64,000 bases of DNA from Paenibacillus gallinarum (GCF_014836635.1 NZ_JACSQL010000001.1:434001-498000), one strand, 5' to 3'; numbered from the stretch's first letter, positions 15,340 through 24,697 are shown. Numbers and translations are program-made. Notes: generated from the letters alone by a model not told the origin.

Positions 15340-17790
15340 GTGAGAGTATCTACAGAGTGGTTGTCTGATTATATATCTCTTGAAAATGTAGCTCCGGAAG
15401 ATCTGGCTGAGCGTATTACAAGAGCGGGAATTGAAATTGATGTAGTAGAAAACCGTAACCAAGGTATTACGAAAGTTGTAGTCGGTTACGTTAAGAGCAA
15501 AGAGAAACATCCGGATGCGGATAAACTTAATATTTGTAAAGTCGATGCAGGACTTGAAGAGGAACTTCAAATCGTGTGCGGTGCGAAAAACGTAGATGCA
15601 GGTCAAAAAGTACCGGTAGCTATGATTGGAGCTAAGCTTCCAGGCGGTCTGGATATCAAAAAAGCAAAACTGCGCGGCGTATTATCCCAAGGGATGATTT
15701 GTTCTGCGAAAGAGCTGGGACTTAATGATAAATTGCTGCCAAAAGAACAACAAGAAGGTATTCTTGTTCTGCCTTCCGATCTTGAACCAGGCACGCCGAT
15801 TGAACAAGTACTCGGTCTTAATGATCATGTGCTTGAACTTGATTTAACACCAAACCGTTCTGATGCCTTATCTATGATCGGTGCAGCTTATGAAGTAAGC
15901 GCGATTTTAGGCAGAGAGATTACTTTGCCAAAACCGGAAGAGCAATTAACGGAGTCGGGTTCTCCTGCAGCTGAGCATATTTCAGTAACGGTGAATGCAC
16001 CAGAGCTCTGCACTCACTATGCTGCTCGCTATATTACAGGTGTCCAAATTGCTTCATCCCCACAATGGATGCAAAATCGTCTTATGGCAGCTGGTATTCG
16101 TCCAATTAACAATATTGTTGATATTACGAACTATGTCATGCTTGAATATGGACAGCCTCTTCATGCATTTGACGCAGATCAGCTTGCTGGCGGCAACATT
16201 GTTGTACGTACGGCAGCTGAAGGCGAAAAGATGGTGACACTTGACGGACAAGAGCGCAAGTTGAAAGAAACGATGCTGCTTATTACCGATGGTGAAAAAC
16301 CAGTTGCGATCGCAGGAGTTATGGGCGGAGAAAACTCCGAAGTAACGAGTAGTACGGTCAACCTTTTGCTTGAATCAGCTAGATTTGATGGAACTACTGT
16401 ACGGAAAACATCTCGTGATCTTGGGCTTCGCTCCGAATCTAGCCTTCGTTTCGAGAAAAACGTAGATCCGAATGCGGTTATTCCGGCACTGAATCGCGCA
16501 GCATCTCTGATTGCTCAGTATGCAGCAGGTACTGTACACCCAGGGATTGTTGAATCTGCACCTGCTCAAACCGAAGAGCTTGTGATTTCTTTATCTACTG
16601 ATAAAGTAAATAATTATCTAGGAACTCAACTCACAACAGAAGAGATCAAAGCGATTTTCGATCGTCTTGATTTTGCATATGAGGTATCATCCGGTGATGA
16701 ACTTGAAGTAACCGTTCCTACCCGCCGCGGTGATATTACCCGTGATGTAGATTTAATCGAAGAAGTAGCAAGACTATATGGATATGATCTTATTCCTACG
16801 ACGGTGATCGAAGGTCCGACTACACCAGGTTCCTTCACGAAGGATCAAACGATTCGTCGTGCGCTTCGCGCTCTTCTTTCGAATGGCGGTTATCATGAAA
16901 TGATTAGTTATTCTTTTGTAAATCCGGTGCGCGGTTCATTGTTCTCGGAACTTACAAAAGGCAGTCACTCTGTTAAACTTTCTATGCCGATGAGTGAAGA
17001 GCAAAGTGTGCTAAGAACTAGTATTTTACCGCAGATGCTTTCCGCAGCAGAATACAATCGGAATCGTAAACAGGATAGCTTGGCACTGTTTGAGATTGGA
17101 AATGTGTTCTATACAGAGGAAGAAAGCTTGACGAAGCAGCCACGTGAGATTCCTGCGCTATCCCTGCTTCTTAGTGGGAATCGTGTAGAAAAACAATGGA
17201 ATACAACTGTAGAAAAAGTGGATTTCTTTGATCTTAAAGGTGCAATTGAGTCTATCTTTGCTTATCTTGGTCTTGATAAATATGTGTCTTATATCGCAAA
17301 TGAACCGAAGGATTTCCATCCGGGACGTTCTGCTTCGATTTATCTGAATATCGAGGGCAAGGATGCGATTCTGATTGGAACAATGGGGCAAGTTCATCCT
17401 GATATTCAAAACAGCTACGATCTAGCGGATACGTACGTTGCGGAATTGTCACTTGAAGCAATCTATGAATATGCTAGACCTGCACTCGTATATCGTGAGC
17501 TTCCTCGTTTCCCTGCTGTTGAACGTGATATTGCGGTTGTTGTTGAGGAGAACGTTGAAGCAGGTGCTATGTTGTCCGCTATTCGCGAATCGGCGGGAGA
17601 ACTGTTACAATCGGTTCAGGTGTTCGATATCTTTACCGGAGAAAAACTAGGTCTTGGCAAGAAAAGTGTTGCTCTTGCTCTGACTTACCGTCACCATGAA
17701 CATACGCTGACAGAAGAAGAAATTACAGCCGTTCATAGTAAAGTAGTAGAAGATCTTTCTACTCGTTTTGGAGCCGAACTCCGAAAATAA
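15340..17790 (+). CDS. pheT: Phenylalanyl-tRNA synthetase beta subunit
   Basis: 816-aa beta subunit. Domains in order: N-terminal EMAP/OB-fold tRNA-binding domain (about 40-150), B3/B4 editing domain (about 210-390, including LRSESSLRFEKNVDP), B5 (about 405-475), a catalytic-like core, and a C-terminal FDX-ACB anticodon-binding domain (about 720-815). It starts at GTG 15340 after AGAAGGAAG. It works with PheS and edits mischarged Tyr-tRNA-Phe. Gene order pheS-pheT followed by zapA is conserved with Bacillus, although rnhC is missing here. Confidence 0.97.
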   Translation: MRVSTEWLSDYISLENVAPEDLAERITRAGIEIDVVENRNQGITKVVVGYVKSKEKHPDADKLNICKVDAGLEEELQIVCGAKNVDAGQKVPVAMIGAKLPGGLDIKKAKLRGVLSQGMICSAKELGLNDKLLPKEQQEGILVLPSDLEPGTPIEQVLGLNDHVLELDLTPNRSDALSMIGAAYEVSAILGREITLPKPEEQLTESGSPAAEHISVTVNAPELCTHYAARYITGVQIASSPQWMQNRLMAAGIRPINNIVDITNYVMLEYGQPLHAFDADQLAGGNIVVRTAAEGEKMVTLDGQERKLKETMLLITDGEKPVAIAGVMGGENSEVTSSTVNLLLESARFDGTTVRKTSRDLGLRSESSLRFEKNVDPNAVIPALNRAASLIAQYAAGTVHPGIVESAPAQTEELVISLSTDKVNNYLGTQLTTEEIKAIFDRLDFAYEVSSGDELEVTVPTRRGDITRDVDLIEEVARLYGYDLIPTTVIEGPTTPGSFTKDQTIRRALRALLSNGGYHEMISYSFVNPVRGSLFSELTKGSHSVKLSMPMSEEQSVLRTSILPQMLSAAEYNRNRKQDSLALFEIGNVFYTEEESLTKQPREIPALSLLLSGNRVEKQWNTTVEKVDFFDLKGAIESIFAYLGLDKYVSYIANEPKDFHPGRSASIYLNIEGKDAILIGTMGQVHPDIQNSYDLADTYVAELSLEAIYEYARPALVYRELPRFPAVERDIAVVVEENVEAGAMLSAIRESAGELLQSVQVFDIFTGEKLGLGKKSVALALTYRHHEHTLTEEEITAVHSKVVEDLSTRFGAELRK

Positions 17791-17866
17791 GGATATGACG
17801 GGCTTGGCATGTAAGTTTCCATGTTTCTCCTTCATTTTTTGAGGTAATATTTGAAGGAATTGCTCT

Positions 17867-17913
17867 AAGTCACATCGAATCCTTAAAGATAAAGGCTTCG
17901 ATGTGACTTTTTG
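17867..17913 (+). terminator. Intrinsic terminator of pheST
   Basis: AAGTCACATCGAA / TTCGATGTGACTT stem, 17-nt loop, T-rich tail. Confidence 0.88.
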
Positions 17914-18004
17914 TTTAGGGATCTTTATACTTAAACATATATACCTAATAAAACAGGGTTACATCATCCAGAATCAACATACAGACTTGAAGGAGGGCAC
18001 AACT

Positions 18005-21000
18005 GTGACTACACCTGATCGTACACGCGTTACCGTAGAGATCTACGGAACTTCTTATAAATTGGTCGGCAGCAGTGCCGAATATATGAAACAAGTGGCC
18101 AGTATGGTCGATGAAAGAATGAACACCATTTCTAAAAATCATTCCAGGCTGGATACTCCTAGACTAGCAGTACTCACTGCAGTACATATGGCAGAAGAGT
18201 CTCTTCAGGTTCAGCAAGTAAAGAATGAACTGAAGATGGTCACTGGTGAACGCACTCAGCTCGTTACTGAGCTGGATAAACTTAAGAATACTTATGAACA
18301 ACAAAAAGAAAAATTAGAGCAGTTTGAAACGGTTACGAAAGAGATGGAGAAAGAAAAGCAATCTGCTCAGCAAGCACTGGCTCAGCTTGAGAGTGTTCGT
18401 GCCAAAGAACAAAAGGCACTCAAAGCTCAGCTTGAAGAAGCTCTTGCGAAGGTTTCACTTCGGGAGGGAGAATTAAAACAGGCGAAGCAGAATAATACGG
18501 AACTCTCTACTCGTCTGCAGCAGAACGATAAAAAGTGGCAGCAACAGTTGTCGGAGAAACAAAAAGAGCATGCGGAAGCACTTGAGGCTCGGCGTAAGGA
18601 AGTACTGGCTGAGGCAGAGCAAAAGCATAAGAAACTACAAGAAGAAGCAGACACGAAAATGAAAGAGCTGAGTTTACTCCTGAATCAGCGTTCTGCTGAA
18701 CTAAATAAAGTGGCTCAAGAGCGTAAAGCGCTTGAAACTAAATTCCAGACGGATCAACAGAACTGGGAGAAACAACTTAAAGCAAACAAAGAAAATTGGG
18801 AGCAACAGCTCCAAACAGAGAAACAAAATTGGGATAAAGGGCTCCAAGCCAAACTCCAAAACCTCACGGAGCAACATCAGCGTAAGCAACAGGAGCTAGA
18901 GAATAATTGGAAACAGTTGAAAAAAGATCTTGAAAAGAAATTGGAACGTAAGGAGCAGGAACGTGCGGCTGCAGATCAAGCACTGCAAGATTATAAACAG
19001 CAGAGCGCGGAAGAATTACAAACCATGCAGGAACTGGCTGACACCGAAATTCGTGAAGCTCGCATCGCGGCTGAAGAACAGATTCGTCAAGCAGAAGCAC
19101 AGCTGCAAACGAAGCTTGAACAATGGAAAGAACAGCATGCTATTGATATCGAATCCATCAAAGCGGAGGCTCATGCAGAAGCAGAGAAGAGTATTAATGA
19201 AGTCATGGAAATGCTTACGGAGACCGAAGAGAAGCATGCAAATGTAATTTCTTCTATTAGGGCAGATGCGCAGCAGCGCACAGAACAGCTGGAACAACGG
19301 CTTCAACAAGCAAATGATGATCTAGAAGCAGAACGCGAAAGATCGGAAGAACAGCTCCAAGAATTGAAGAAGGAAATGGAAGCTAAGGTACAAGAAGCTG
19401 AACGCCTTGCAATGGAAGAAGCAGAGAAGGCCGAGGCAGAAGCGTATGAATTATACAAAACAGAACTGAATAACACGAAACAGCAAATTATGGCTGATCA
19501 TGATAAGAAAGAGCAGAAACTTCTTCAAGAACTGACTCAATTGCAGGAGAGTTTGGAGAAAGAGCGAAAAGAAGCAAGTTTACAGCTTGAAGAAGCAATA
19601 ATCCAACTTTCTGAAGAAGAAGAACAACGTAAACAATTGGCGGCTGTATTAGAAGAAGAGAGAGCTCGAATCCAGGAACTTGAATCTTTGAATATTGCTG
19701 CTGATGAGAACATCTCGAAATATACACGCCGAGTACAGGAGCTTGAACAGCAGATTACGGAAACTAAAGAAAGCAGTGCTGCTCTGCAGAGAAAGCTTTA
19801 TTCAGCGGAACAAGATGGGTTGAAAGCACAGGAAAGAATAGTGGAGCTGAAACAAAAAGTACAAGAAGCGGCTGATCGAGAAACAGCGAGTACTGCGCTG
19901 ATTCGTAAATTACAGGAACAACAAGCGGCTAGTCAGCAGGAATTAAATAAAATGAAACAAGCGGGAGCAAGAGCCGAAGAGGAACAGCGCCGATTGCAAA
20001 AAGTAATCGAACAAGCTCATGCGGCAACCCGCAAATTACAAAGTGAAATTGCTTCGATCTCAGCAAGTGAGAAGAGTTGGAGAACAATTGCGGAACAAAG
20101 ACAAAAGGATATTAGTCAGCTGGAGAATGACGTCTTAGAAAGTGCAGATCAATTGGAGTCTGCAGAAGCGCGTCTTCGTGACTTGCAGCAGGAGCTAAAT
20201 AAGGCTCAAGAGGAATCACAAAGATCACAGCGGCACGCAGAAGAGCTTAAAGAACAGTTGTCTGTGCTTGACGGTAAGTATGCCGAACTGAATGCTAAAT
20301 TTGAATCTTCCGTAAAAGAGACTCAGCAGCATCTTCAGATAGCAGAGCAGTACGAACAAGAACTACAGCAGATTCGCAAAAATCTGAATGTTCTTGAAGC
20401 TGAACTGAAAGATGCCAAAGAAGAAGTGAGCAGCAGGCAGTCTCTACTCGATAAAGCAGAAGAAGAAGCGATTGAATGGCAATTAAGATGTGAAGAACTT
20501 ACCGAAGCCGAGTCCAAGCTTCAGCAGGAACGAAAACAGTTGGAAGAGGAGCAGAAACAGCTTCGCAGTCAACTTAGAGATTGGAATGAGAAAGAACAAG
20601 AGTGGACAAGTCAGCTGGAGCGAATGGATCAAGAGAATCAAGAGTTGCAGCGCGAATATCAATATCTCATGAACCAACAAGCTGACTGGGAAGCAAATCG
20701 TAAGCATCTTGAGGAGGAAGTGAAGAGCTGGCAGCAACAGATTGCAGCTGGTAATGATAGATTGCTTGAATTGTCCTACGAGAAAAATGAAGCGATCTCC
20801 CGTTCTTCTTCGCTCGAAAGTGATAAAAAAGCACTTGAAACCGAACTTCAAGAAATTATGGAGCGTTATGAAATAACGGCTCACCAATTGAGGCTCCTTG
20901 AGGTTGAACGTGAAATGCATCAAGACAAATCAGAAGATTTGGCGAATGACTACCGTAAGTTGCAAGAAGAGTATGCTAAACTCCAAACGGAATATAATGA

Positions 21001-21034
21001 ATGGATTGAACTGATTGAGCAGGATCAAAACTAA
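18005..21034 (+). CDS. zapA: ZapA domain fused to a very long coiled coil (FtsZ-associated)
   Basis: 1009-aa protein. Residues about 5-85 match ZapA (RVTVEIYGTSYKLVG, then AVHMAEESLQVQ), the small protein that bundles FtsZ at the division septum. The remaining roughly 920 residues are almost entirely charged, Gln/Glu/Lys-rich heptad-type coiled coil. Near residues 250-285 there is an 11-residue repeat with NW in each unit. Bacillus ZapA is only about 85 aa. GTG 18005 has AAGGAGG 8 nt upstream; the longer frame from 17903 lacks support. Its place between pheT and mutS2 matches yshA/zapA. The C-terminal rod could span or tether the ring; its function is unknown. Confidence 0.82.
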   Translation: MTTPDRTRVTVEIYGTSYKLVGSSAEYMKQVASMVDERMNTISKNHSRLDTPRLAVLTAVHMAEESLQVQQVKNELKMVTGERTQLVTELDKLKNTYEQQKEKLEQFETVTKEMEKEKQSAQQALAQLESVRAKEQKALKAQLEEALAKVSLREGELKQAKQNNTELSTRLQQNDKKWQQQLSEKQKEHAEALEARRKEVLAEAEQKHKKLQEEADTKMKELSLLLNQRSAELNKVAQERKALETKFQTDQQNWEKQLKANKENWEQQLQTEKQNWDKGLQAKLQNLTEQHQRKQQELENNWKQLKKDLEKKLERKEQERAAADQALQDYKQQSAEELQTMQELADTEIREARIAAEEQIRQAEAQLQTKLEQWKEQHAIDIESIKAEAHAEAEKSINEVMEMLTETEEKHANVISSIRADAQQRTEQLEQRLQQANDDLEAERERSEEQLQELKKEMEAKVQEAERLAMEEAEKAEAEAYELYKTELNNTKQQIMADHDKKEQKLLQELTQLQESLEKERKEASLQLEEAIIQLSEEEEQRKQLAAVLEEERARIQELESLNIAADENISKYTRRVQELEQQITETKESSAALQRKLYSAEQDGLKAQERIVELKQKVQEAADRETASTALIRKLQEQQAASQQELNKMKQAGARAEEEQRRLQKVIEQAHAATRKLQSEIASISASEKSWRTIAEQRQKDISQLENDVLESADQLESAEARLRDLQQELNKAQEESQRSQRHAEELKEQLSVLDGKYAELNAKFESSVKETQQHLQIAEQYEQELQQIRKNLNVLEAELKDAKEEVSSRQSLLDKAEEEAIEWQLRCEELTEAESKLQQERKQLEEEQKQLRSQLRDWNEKEQEWTSQLERMDQENQELQREYQYLMNQQADWEANRKHLEEEVKSWQQQIAAGNDRLLELSYEKNEAISRSSSLESDKKALETELQEIMERYEITAHQLRLLEVEREMHQDKSEDLANDYRKLQEEYAKLQTEYNEWIELIEQDQN

Positions 21035-21077
21035 TGCAGCTATCATTCATTAGAAGAAGCATTGTATAAATCATTGT

Positions 21078-21123
21078 AAAAGACCCTCGTGCCAGGCTAA
21101 CTAGCCTGGCACGAGGGTCTTTT
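21078..21123. terminator. Bidirectional terminator between zapA and the convergent lipoprotein gene
   Basis: Perfect 20-bp stem from AAAAGACCCTCGTGCCAGGC to its complement, with A-run and T-run on either side, so it can stop both converging transcripts. Confidence 0.95.
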
Positions 21124-21129
21124 GTGTTG

Positions 21130-21513
21130 CTATTCTTCTACAATAATTTTGGATATCATTGTCGAGTGACCTTTTCCGCACCAGACGGAGCAGGCAACTT
21201 CAAATTCCCCGGTTTCTTCCGGTGTAATTACAGTAGAACTCTTTTTTGTATCTAGCTGCACGCCGAGTCCTGGTACAATTATTCCATGGTTCCCTTCTAC
21301 GTTTTCATAAACGATACGAACGGGAACTCCTTTTTTAACACGATATTCAGGTTGATCGAATTCGTAATTTGTTGCTTTAATAGTAATTTCTTCACTTGCT
21401 GCTACATCTGATTCAGTAATTCCGCTGTCTGAACCTGATTTCGAGTCTTGACCGCATGCAGCAAGTACGAATAGTAACATTGCACTTAGAAGTAGTACGA
21501 TTGCTTTTTTCAA
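21130..21513 (-). CDS. Cupredoxin-like lipoprotein with CuA-type metal motif
   Basis: 127-aa exported lipoprotein. The N-terminal signal ends in the lipobox L-A-A-C (Cys20). The cupredoxin domain (about 42-127) has His76 and C-x3-C-x3-H-x2-M (Cys108, Cys112, His116, Met119), the ligand pattern of the CuA site of cytochrome c oxidase subunit II, but without COX2 membrane helices. It may bind copper or carry electrons or copper to an oxidase. Start TTG 21513 follows GGGAGG with 9-nt spacing; the longer ATG form at 21549 would spoil the signal peptide. Convergent to zapA. Confidence 0.85.
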   Translation of the reverse strand: MKKAIVLLLSAMLLFVLAACGQDSKSGSDSGITESDVAASEEITIKATNYEFDQPEYRVKKGVPVRIVYENVEGNHGIIVPGLGVQLDTKKSSTVITPEETGEFEVACSVWCGKGHSTMISKIIVEE

Positions 21514-21633
21514 GAGTGAGAACCTCCCATAAAAATATTTTAGGTACATACATCTTTATGATACCGTAGATCTTCTAGGGGTGTACATTCCAAATACGTC
21601 TTATTTTTGAATAATATCAACAATAAAAACAAC

Positions 21634-21670
21634 AAAAAAAGGTCTCCTTCATATAGAAGAAGACCTTTTT
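21634..21670. terminator. Terminator downstream of the holin-like gene
   Basis: AAAAAGGTCT / AGACCTTTTT stem flanked by A- and T-runs. It serves the - strand gene ending at 21685. Confidence 0.82.
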
Positions 21671-21684
21671 ACTGTTATGTTCAT

Positions 21685-22035
21685 TTATTTATGTTTTTTT
21701 GCAGCATCGAATGGTGTTGGAACGAAAATATCTATAATCCCAATCACAAGTGCTGCCAGAAGAGCGCCGAGAATACTTGCGGATACATCGTTAACAATAT
21801 ATTGGGATAACCAGATGACAAGCGCACTAACGAGAAATCCCACGATGCCCCGACCGAATGGAGATACTCTCTTGCCGAAAATACTTTCGACCACCCATCC
21901 GAGTAGTGCAATTACCAGTGCTAACAGAAGTGCACTGCCGAAACCATGTACAGAGAAACCAGGAACGATCCAACTTACCAGCAACAATACAATTGCTGCC
22001 ACAATAAAACGAACAATTGCCCCTAAAATTGACAT
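21685..22035 (-). CDS. Phage holin superfamily IV-like small membrane protein
   Basis: 116-aa protein with four hydrophobic segments separated by short Gly-rich turns (MSILGAIVRFIVAAIV..., GFGSALLLALVIALLGW, GIVGFLVSALVIWLSQYIV, ILGALLAALVIGIIDIFV) and a charged C-terminus. This is the layout of the chromosomal four-helix Phage_holin_4_2 family, which despite its name is often not phage-borne. ATG 22035 follows AAGGAGG at 9 nt; the upstream in-frame extension is not translated in this reading. No phage genes are nearby. Function unknown. Confidence 0.75.
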   Translation of the reverse strand: MSILGAIVRFIVAAIVLLLVSWIVPGFSVHGFGSALLLALVIALLGWVVESIFGKRVSPFGRGIVGFLVSALVIWLSQYIVNDVSASILGALLAALVIGIIDIFVPTPFDAAKKHK

Positions 22036-22130
22036 ATCATATATCCTCCTTAAATTTGATGTATTCTTGGGTATGCATAACCTATTATGTAGCAAATCAA
22101 CACAAATTATGTGTAGATTTGATTTCTCAA

Positions 22131-22160
22131 ATGGCACAAGTCCTGCTCATTCGTTATAAT
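22131..22160 (+). promoter_or_regulatory. Probable promoter of mutS2
   Basis: -10 TATAAT at 22155-22160 with a weak -35 (ATGGCA) 18 bp upstream, placed 31 nt before the start codon. Confidence 0.45.
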
Positions 22161-22190
22161 GAAATATAGAGCCTGAGAGGAGTTGTCACA

Positions 22191-24548
22191 TTGGATTCGA
22201 AAATTTTGCATACGTTAGAATATCGTAAAATTTTAAATACAATATCTCTATACACACAAACCGAGATAGGTAAACATAAAGCAGAAAATTTAATGCCTGT
22301 TTCTGATCTTGAAGAAGTGAAATCTTTGCTTACAGGAACAGACCAAGCTGTGGCTGTAGATCGCTTAAAAGGTATTCCTTCTTTTACTGGAGTGACCGAT
22401 ATTACATCTGCTGTGAAAAGAGCTCGGATCGGAGGAACACTCAGTCCTCATGAGTTGCTTGCTATCCACAATACGGTTCATACGGCACGCAGGCTTAAAC
22501 GTATCCTTCACAGCATGGAAGATGAGATTGAAATCAGCAAGTTGTCATTTTTAAGTGAGCAGCTTTCAGAACAAAAACCGCTGGAAGATGCCATTAAATC
22601 TTGTATCAATGAAACAGCAGAGGTGCTGGATTCTGCGAGTTCTGCATTGTCTCAAATTCGAAGAGAACTTCGGTCAGGTGAATCGCGGATCAGAGAAAAA
22701 CTGGACTCCATGATTCGTTCATCTACGGTTTCCAAAATGTTACAAGATCAACTCATCACCATTCGCGGGGATCGTTTCGTTATTCCTGTAAAAGCGGAGT
22801 ATCGTGCCCACTTCGGTGGTATTGTTCATGATCAATCAGGATCGGGGGCTACTCTTTTTATAGAACCGGAATCCATTGTTGCCATGAACAACAAGTTAAG
22901 AGAGACACGTTTAGCAGAAGAACGCGAAATTGAAGTCATTTTGCAGAAATTGACAGCTCTTGTAGGTGAACAATCGGAGTGGTTAATTGATGATGTCGAA
23001 TTATTAGGAACCCTTGACTTCATTTTTGCGAAAGCACGAGTTGCCCGTGAAATGAAAGCAACGCTGCCAATCATGAACGATCGTGGATTTATGAAGATCA
23101 AAAAAGGGCGTCATCCTTTAATCCCACTGGATAAAGTTGTTCCAACGGATCTTGAACTTGGAAATTCATATAGTTCGATTATTGTGACAGGACCAAATAC
23201 AGGAGGGAAAACAGTTACCCTTAAAACGGTTGGTTTACTCAGCCTTATGGCGATGTCAGGATTATTTGTGCCTGCGGAAGATGGAAGTCAGTTGAGTGTT
23301 TTTGATGCGATCTATGCTGATATTGGTGATGAGCAAAGTATTGAACAAAGTCTCAGTACGTTTTCAAGCCATATGACGAATATTATTCGCATTTTATCTC
23401 AAATGACACCGAAAAGTCTGGTGCTTCTGGATGAGCTGGGTGCAGGGACAGATCCTGCGGAAGGCTCTGCGCTTGCGATCTCCATTCTTGAGCATATTCA
23501 CTCTACAGGTTGTCGTATGATTGCAACGACTCACTATAGTGAACTGAAAGCATATGCATACGAACGAGAAGGAATTATTAATGCGAGCATGGAGTTTGAT
23601 GTTGCGTCACTTAGTCCGACTTATCGCCTATTGATTGGTGTACCTGGCCGTAGTAATGCGTTTGCTATTGCTGAACGTTTGGGTCTGCAATCTGATATCC
23701 TCGACTATGCACGCGGTGAAGTGAAAGAAGAAGATCAGCGTGTTGAGAACATGATTGCATCCCTTGAAGATAACCGGCTTAAAGCGGAACAGGAACATGA
23801 TAAAGCTCAGCAAATTCGTGCAGAACTTGAGCAGCTCCGAAGTCAGCATGAACATGAGATTAAAAAGCTGGAAGAACAACGTGAGAAATGGTTGCAGAAA
23901 GCGGAGCAAGAAGCTCGTGATATTGTAGCCAAAGCGCGTCAGGAATCGGAGAAGATCATTCAAGACCTTAGAAAAATGGCACTTGAAGAAGGTGCTTCTG
24001 TCAAAGAGCACAAGTTGATTGCTGCTCGTAAAGGACTAGAAGAAGCAGAGCCGGCGGAACGTAAGAAAAAAGTGAAGAAAGCCGCTGGGACCAAAAAAAT
24101 TGGCCTTGGGGATGAAGTGAAGGTTACCAGTCTGAATCAAAAAGGCCATGTGGTTGAATTGTCTGGCAAAGAGGCACTTGTTCAGATGGGTATTATGAAA
24201 ATGAAAATAGCCGTCGCGGATCTGGAACTGATCGAAACGTCGCAAAAAGCATCGACTCAGGTCCAGCGCCATGTTACCTCGGTGAAACGGACTCGTGATG
24301 ATAACGTGCGGTCTGAACTTGATTTGCGAGGAGCGAATCTTGAGGAAGCACTGATTGAAGCGGATCGTTTTATTGACGAAGCGTTTTTATCTAACCTAGG
24401 ACAAGTGTACTTAATTCATGGTAAAGGAACAGGAGTACTCCGTACGGGAATTCAGGATTATTTAAGAAAACATAAAAATGTCAAAAGTTATCGTCTTGGG
24501 AATTATGGAGAAGGCGGTAACGGAGTGACCGTTGTTGAATTGAAATAA
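22191..24548 (+). CDS. mutS2: Endonuclease MutS2 (recombination/ribosome-rescue Smr protein)
   Basis: 785-aa MutS homologue lacking the mismatch-recognition domain. Core and lever regions (about 1-300) lead to an ABC-type ATPase with Walker A GPNTGGKT (334-341), Walker B LVLLDELGAGTDP and the TTHYSELK switch. A coiled-coil region follows (about 515-620), then a KOW-like part and a C-terminal Smr nuclease domain (LDLRGANLEEAL; HGKGTGVLRTG). Known roles are suppression of homologous recombination and resolution of collided ribosomes. TTG start with GAGAGGAG upstream. In Bacillus polX and yshB lie between zapA and mutS2; here two unrelated - strand genes do. Confidence 0.96.
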   Translation: MDSKILHTLEYRKILNTISLYTQTEIGKHKAENLMPVSDLEEVKSLLTGTDQAVAVDRLKGIPSFTGVTDITSAVKRARIGGTLSPHELLAIHNTVHTARRLKRILHSMEDEIEISKLSFLSEQLSEQKPLEDAIKSCINETAEVLDSASSALSQIRRELRSGESRIREKLDSMIRSSTVSKMLQDQLITIRGDRFVIPVKAEYRAHFGGIVHDQSGSGATLFIEPESIVAMNNKLRETRLAEEREIEVILQKLTALVGEQSEWLIDDVELLGTLDFIFAKARVAREMKATLPIMNDRGFMKIKKGRHPLIPLDKVVPTDLELGNSYSSIIVTGPNTGGKTVTLKTVGLLSLMAMSGLFVPAEDGSQLSVFDAIYADIGDEQSIEQSLSTFSSHMTNIIRILSQMTPKSLVLLDELGAGTDPAEGSALAISILEHIHSTGCRMIATTHYSELKAYAYEREGIINASMEFDVASLSPTYRLLIGVPGRSNAFAIAERLGLQSDILDYARGEVKEEDQRVENMIASLEDNRLKAEQEHDKAQQIRAELEQLRSQHEHEIKKLEEQREKWLQKAEQEARDIVAKARQESEKIIQDLRKMALEEGASVKEHKLIAARKGLEEAEPAERKKKVKKAAGTKKIGLGDEVKVTSLNQKGHVVELSGKEALVQMGIMKMKIAVADLELIETSQKASTQVQRHVTSVKRTRDDNVRSELDLRGANLEEALIEADRFIDEAFLSNLGQVYLIHGKGTGVLRTGIQDYLRKHKNVKSYRLGNYGEGGNGVTVVELK

Positions 24549-24575
24549 GCAGGTTCTATATGTACAGGAGGATCT

Positions 24576-24656
24576 ATGAAAAATTTGACCCGGATTTTAT
24601 TTGCTGCTGCTATCATATTTTTCGCAGCAGGAATCGTGTATATGATGAACGGGTAA
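24576..24656 (+). CDS. 26-residue single-pass membrane peptide
   Basis: ATG 24576 follows CAGGAGG with normal spacing. It encodes a short basic N-terminus (M-K-N-L-T-R), a hydrophobic span of about 18 residues rich in Ala/Ile/Phe, and the end Y-M-M-N-G. It lies 27 nt after mutS2 and 41 nt before the zinc-ribbon gene and is probably co-transcribed. No function is recognised. Support comes from the ribosome-binding site, membrane-like composition and tight placement. Confidence 0.6.
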   Translation: MKNLTRILFAAAIIFFAAGIVYMMNG

Positions 24657-24697
24657 TGGGCTAAGATGAAATGGGATAGTATGAAAGGATGAATAAA

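Noticed and set aside
18005..21034. SMC/RecN or myosin-like protein
   Set aside because: No Walker A/B or hinge motif exists; similarity is only coiled-coil composition, and the N-terminus fits ZapA.
21685..22035. Prophage remnant because of the holin-like protein
   Set aside because: No lysin, integrase, structural or attachment-site sequences are nearby, and this four-helix family is commonly chromosomal.
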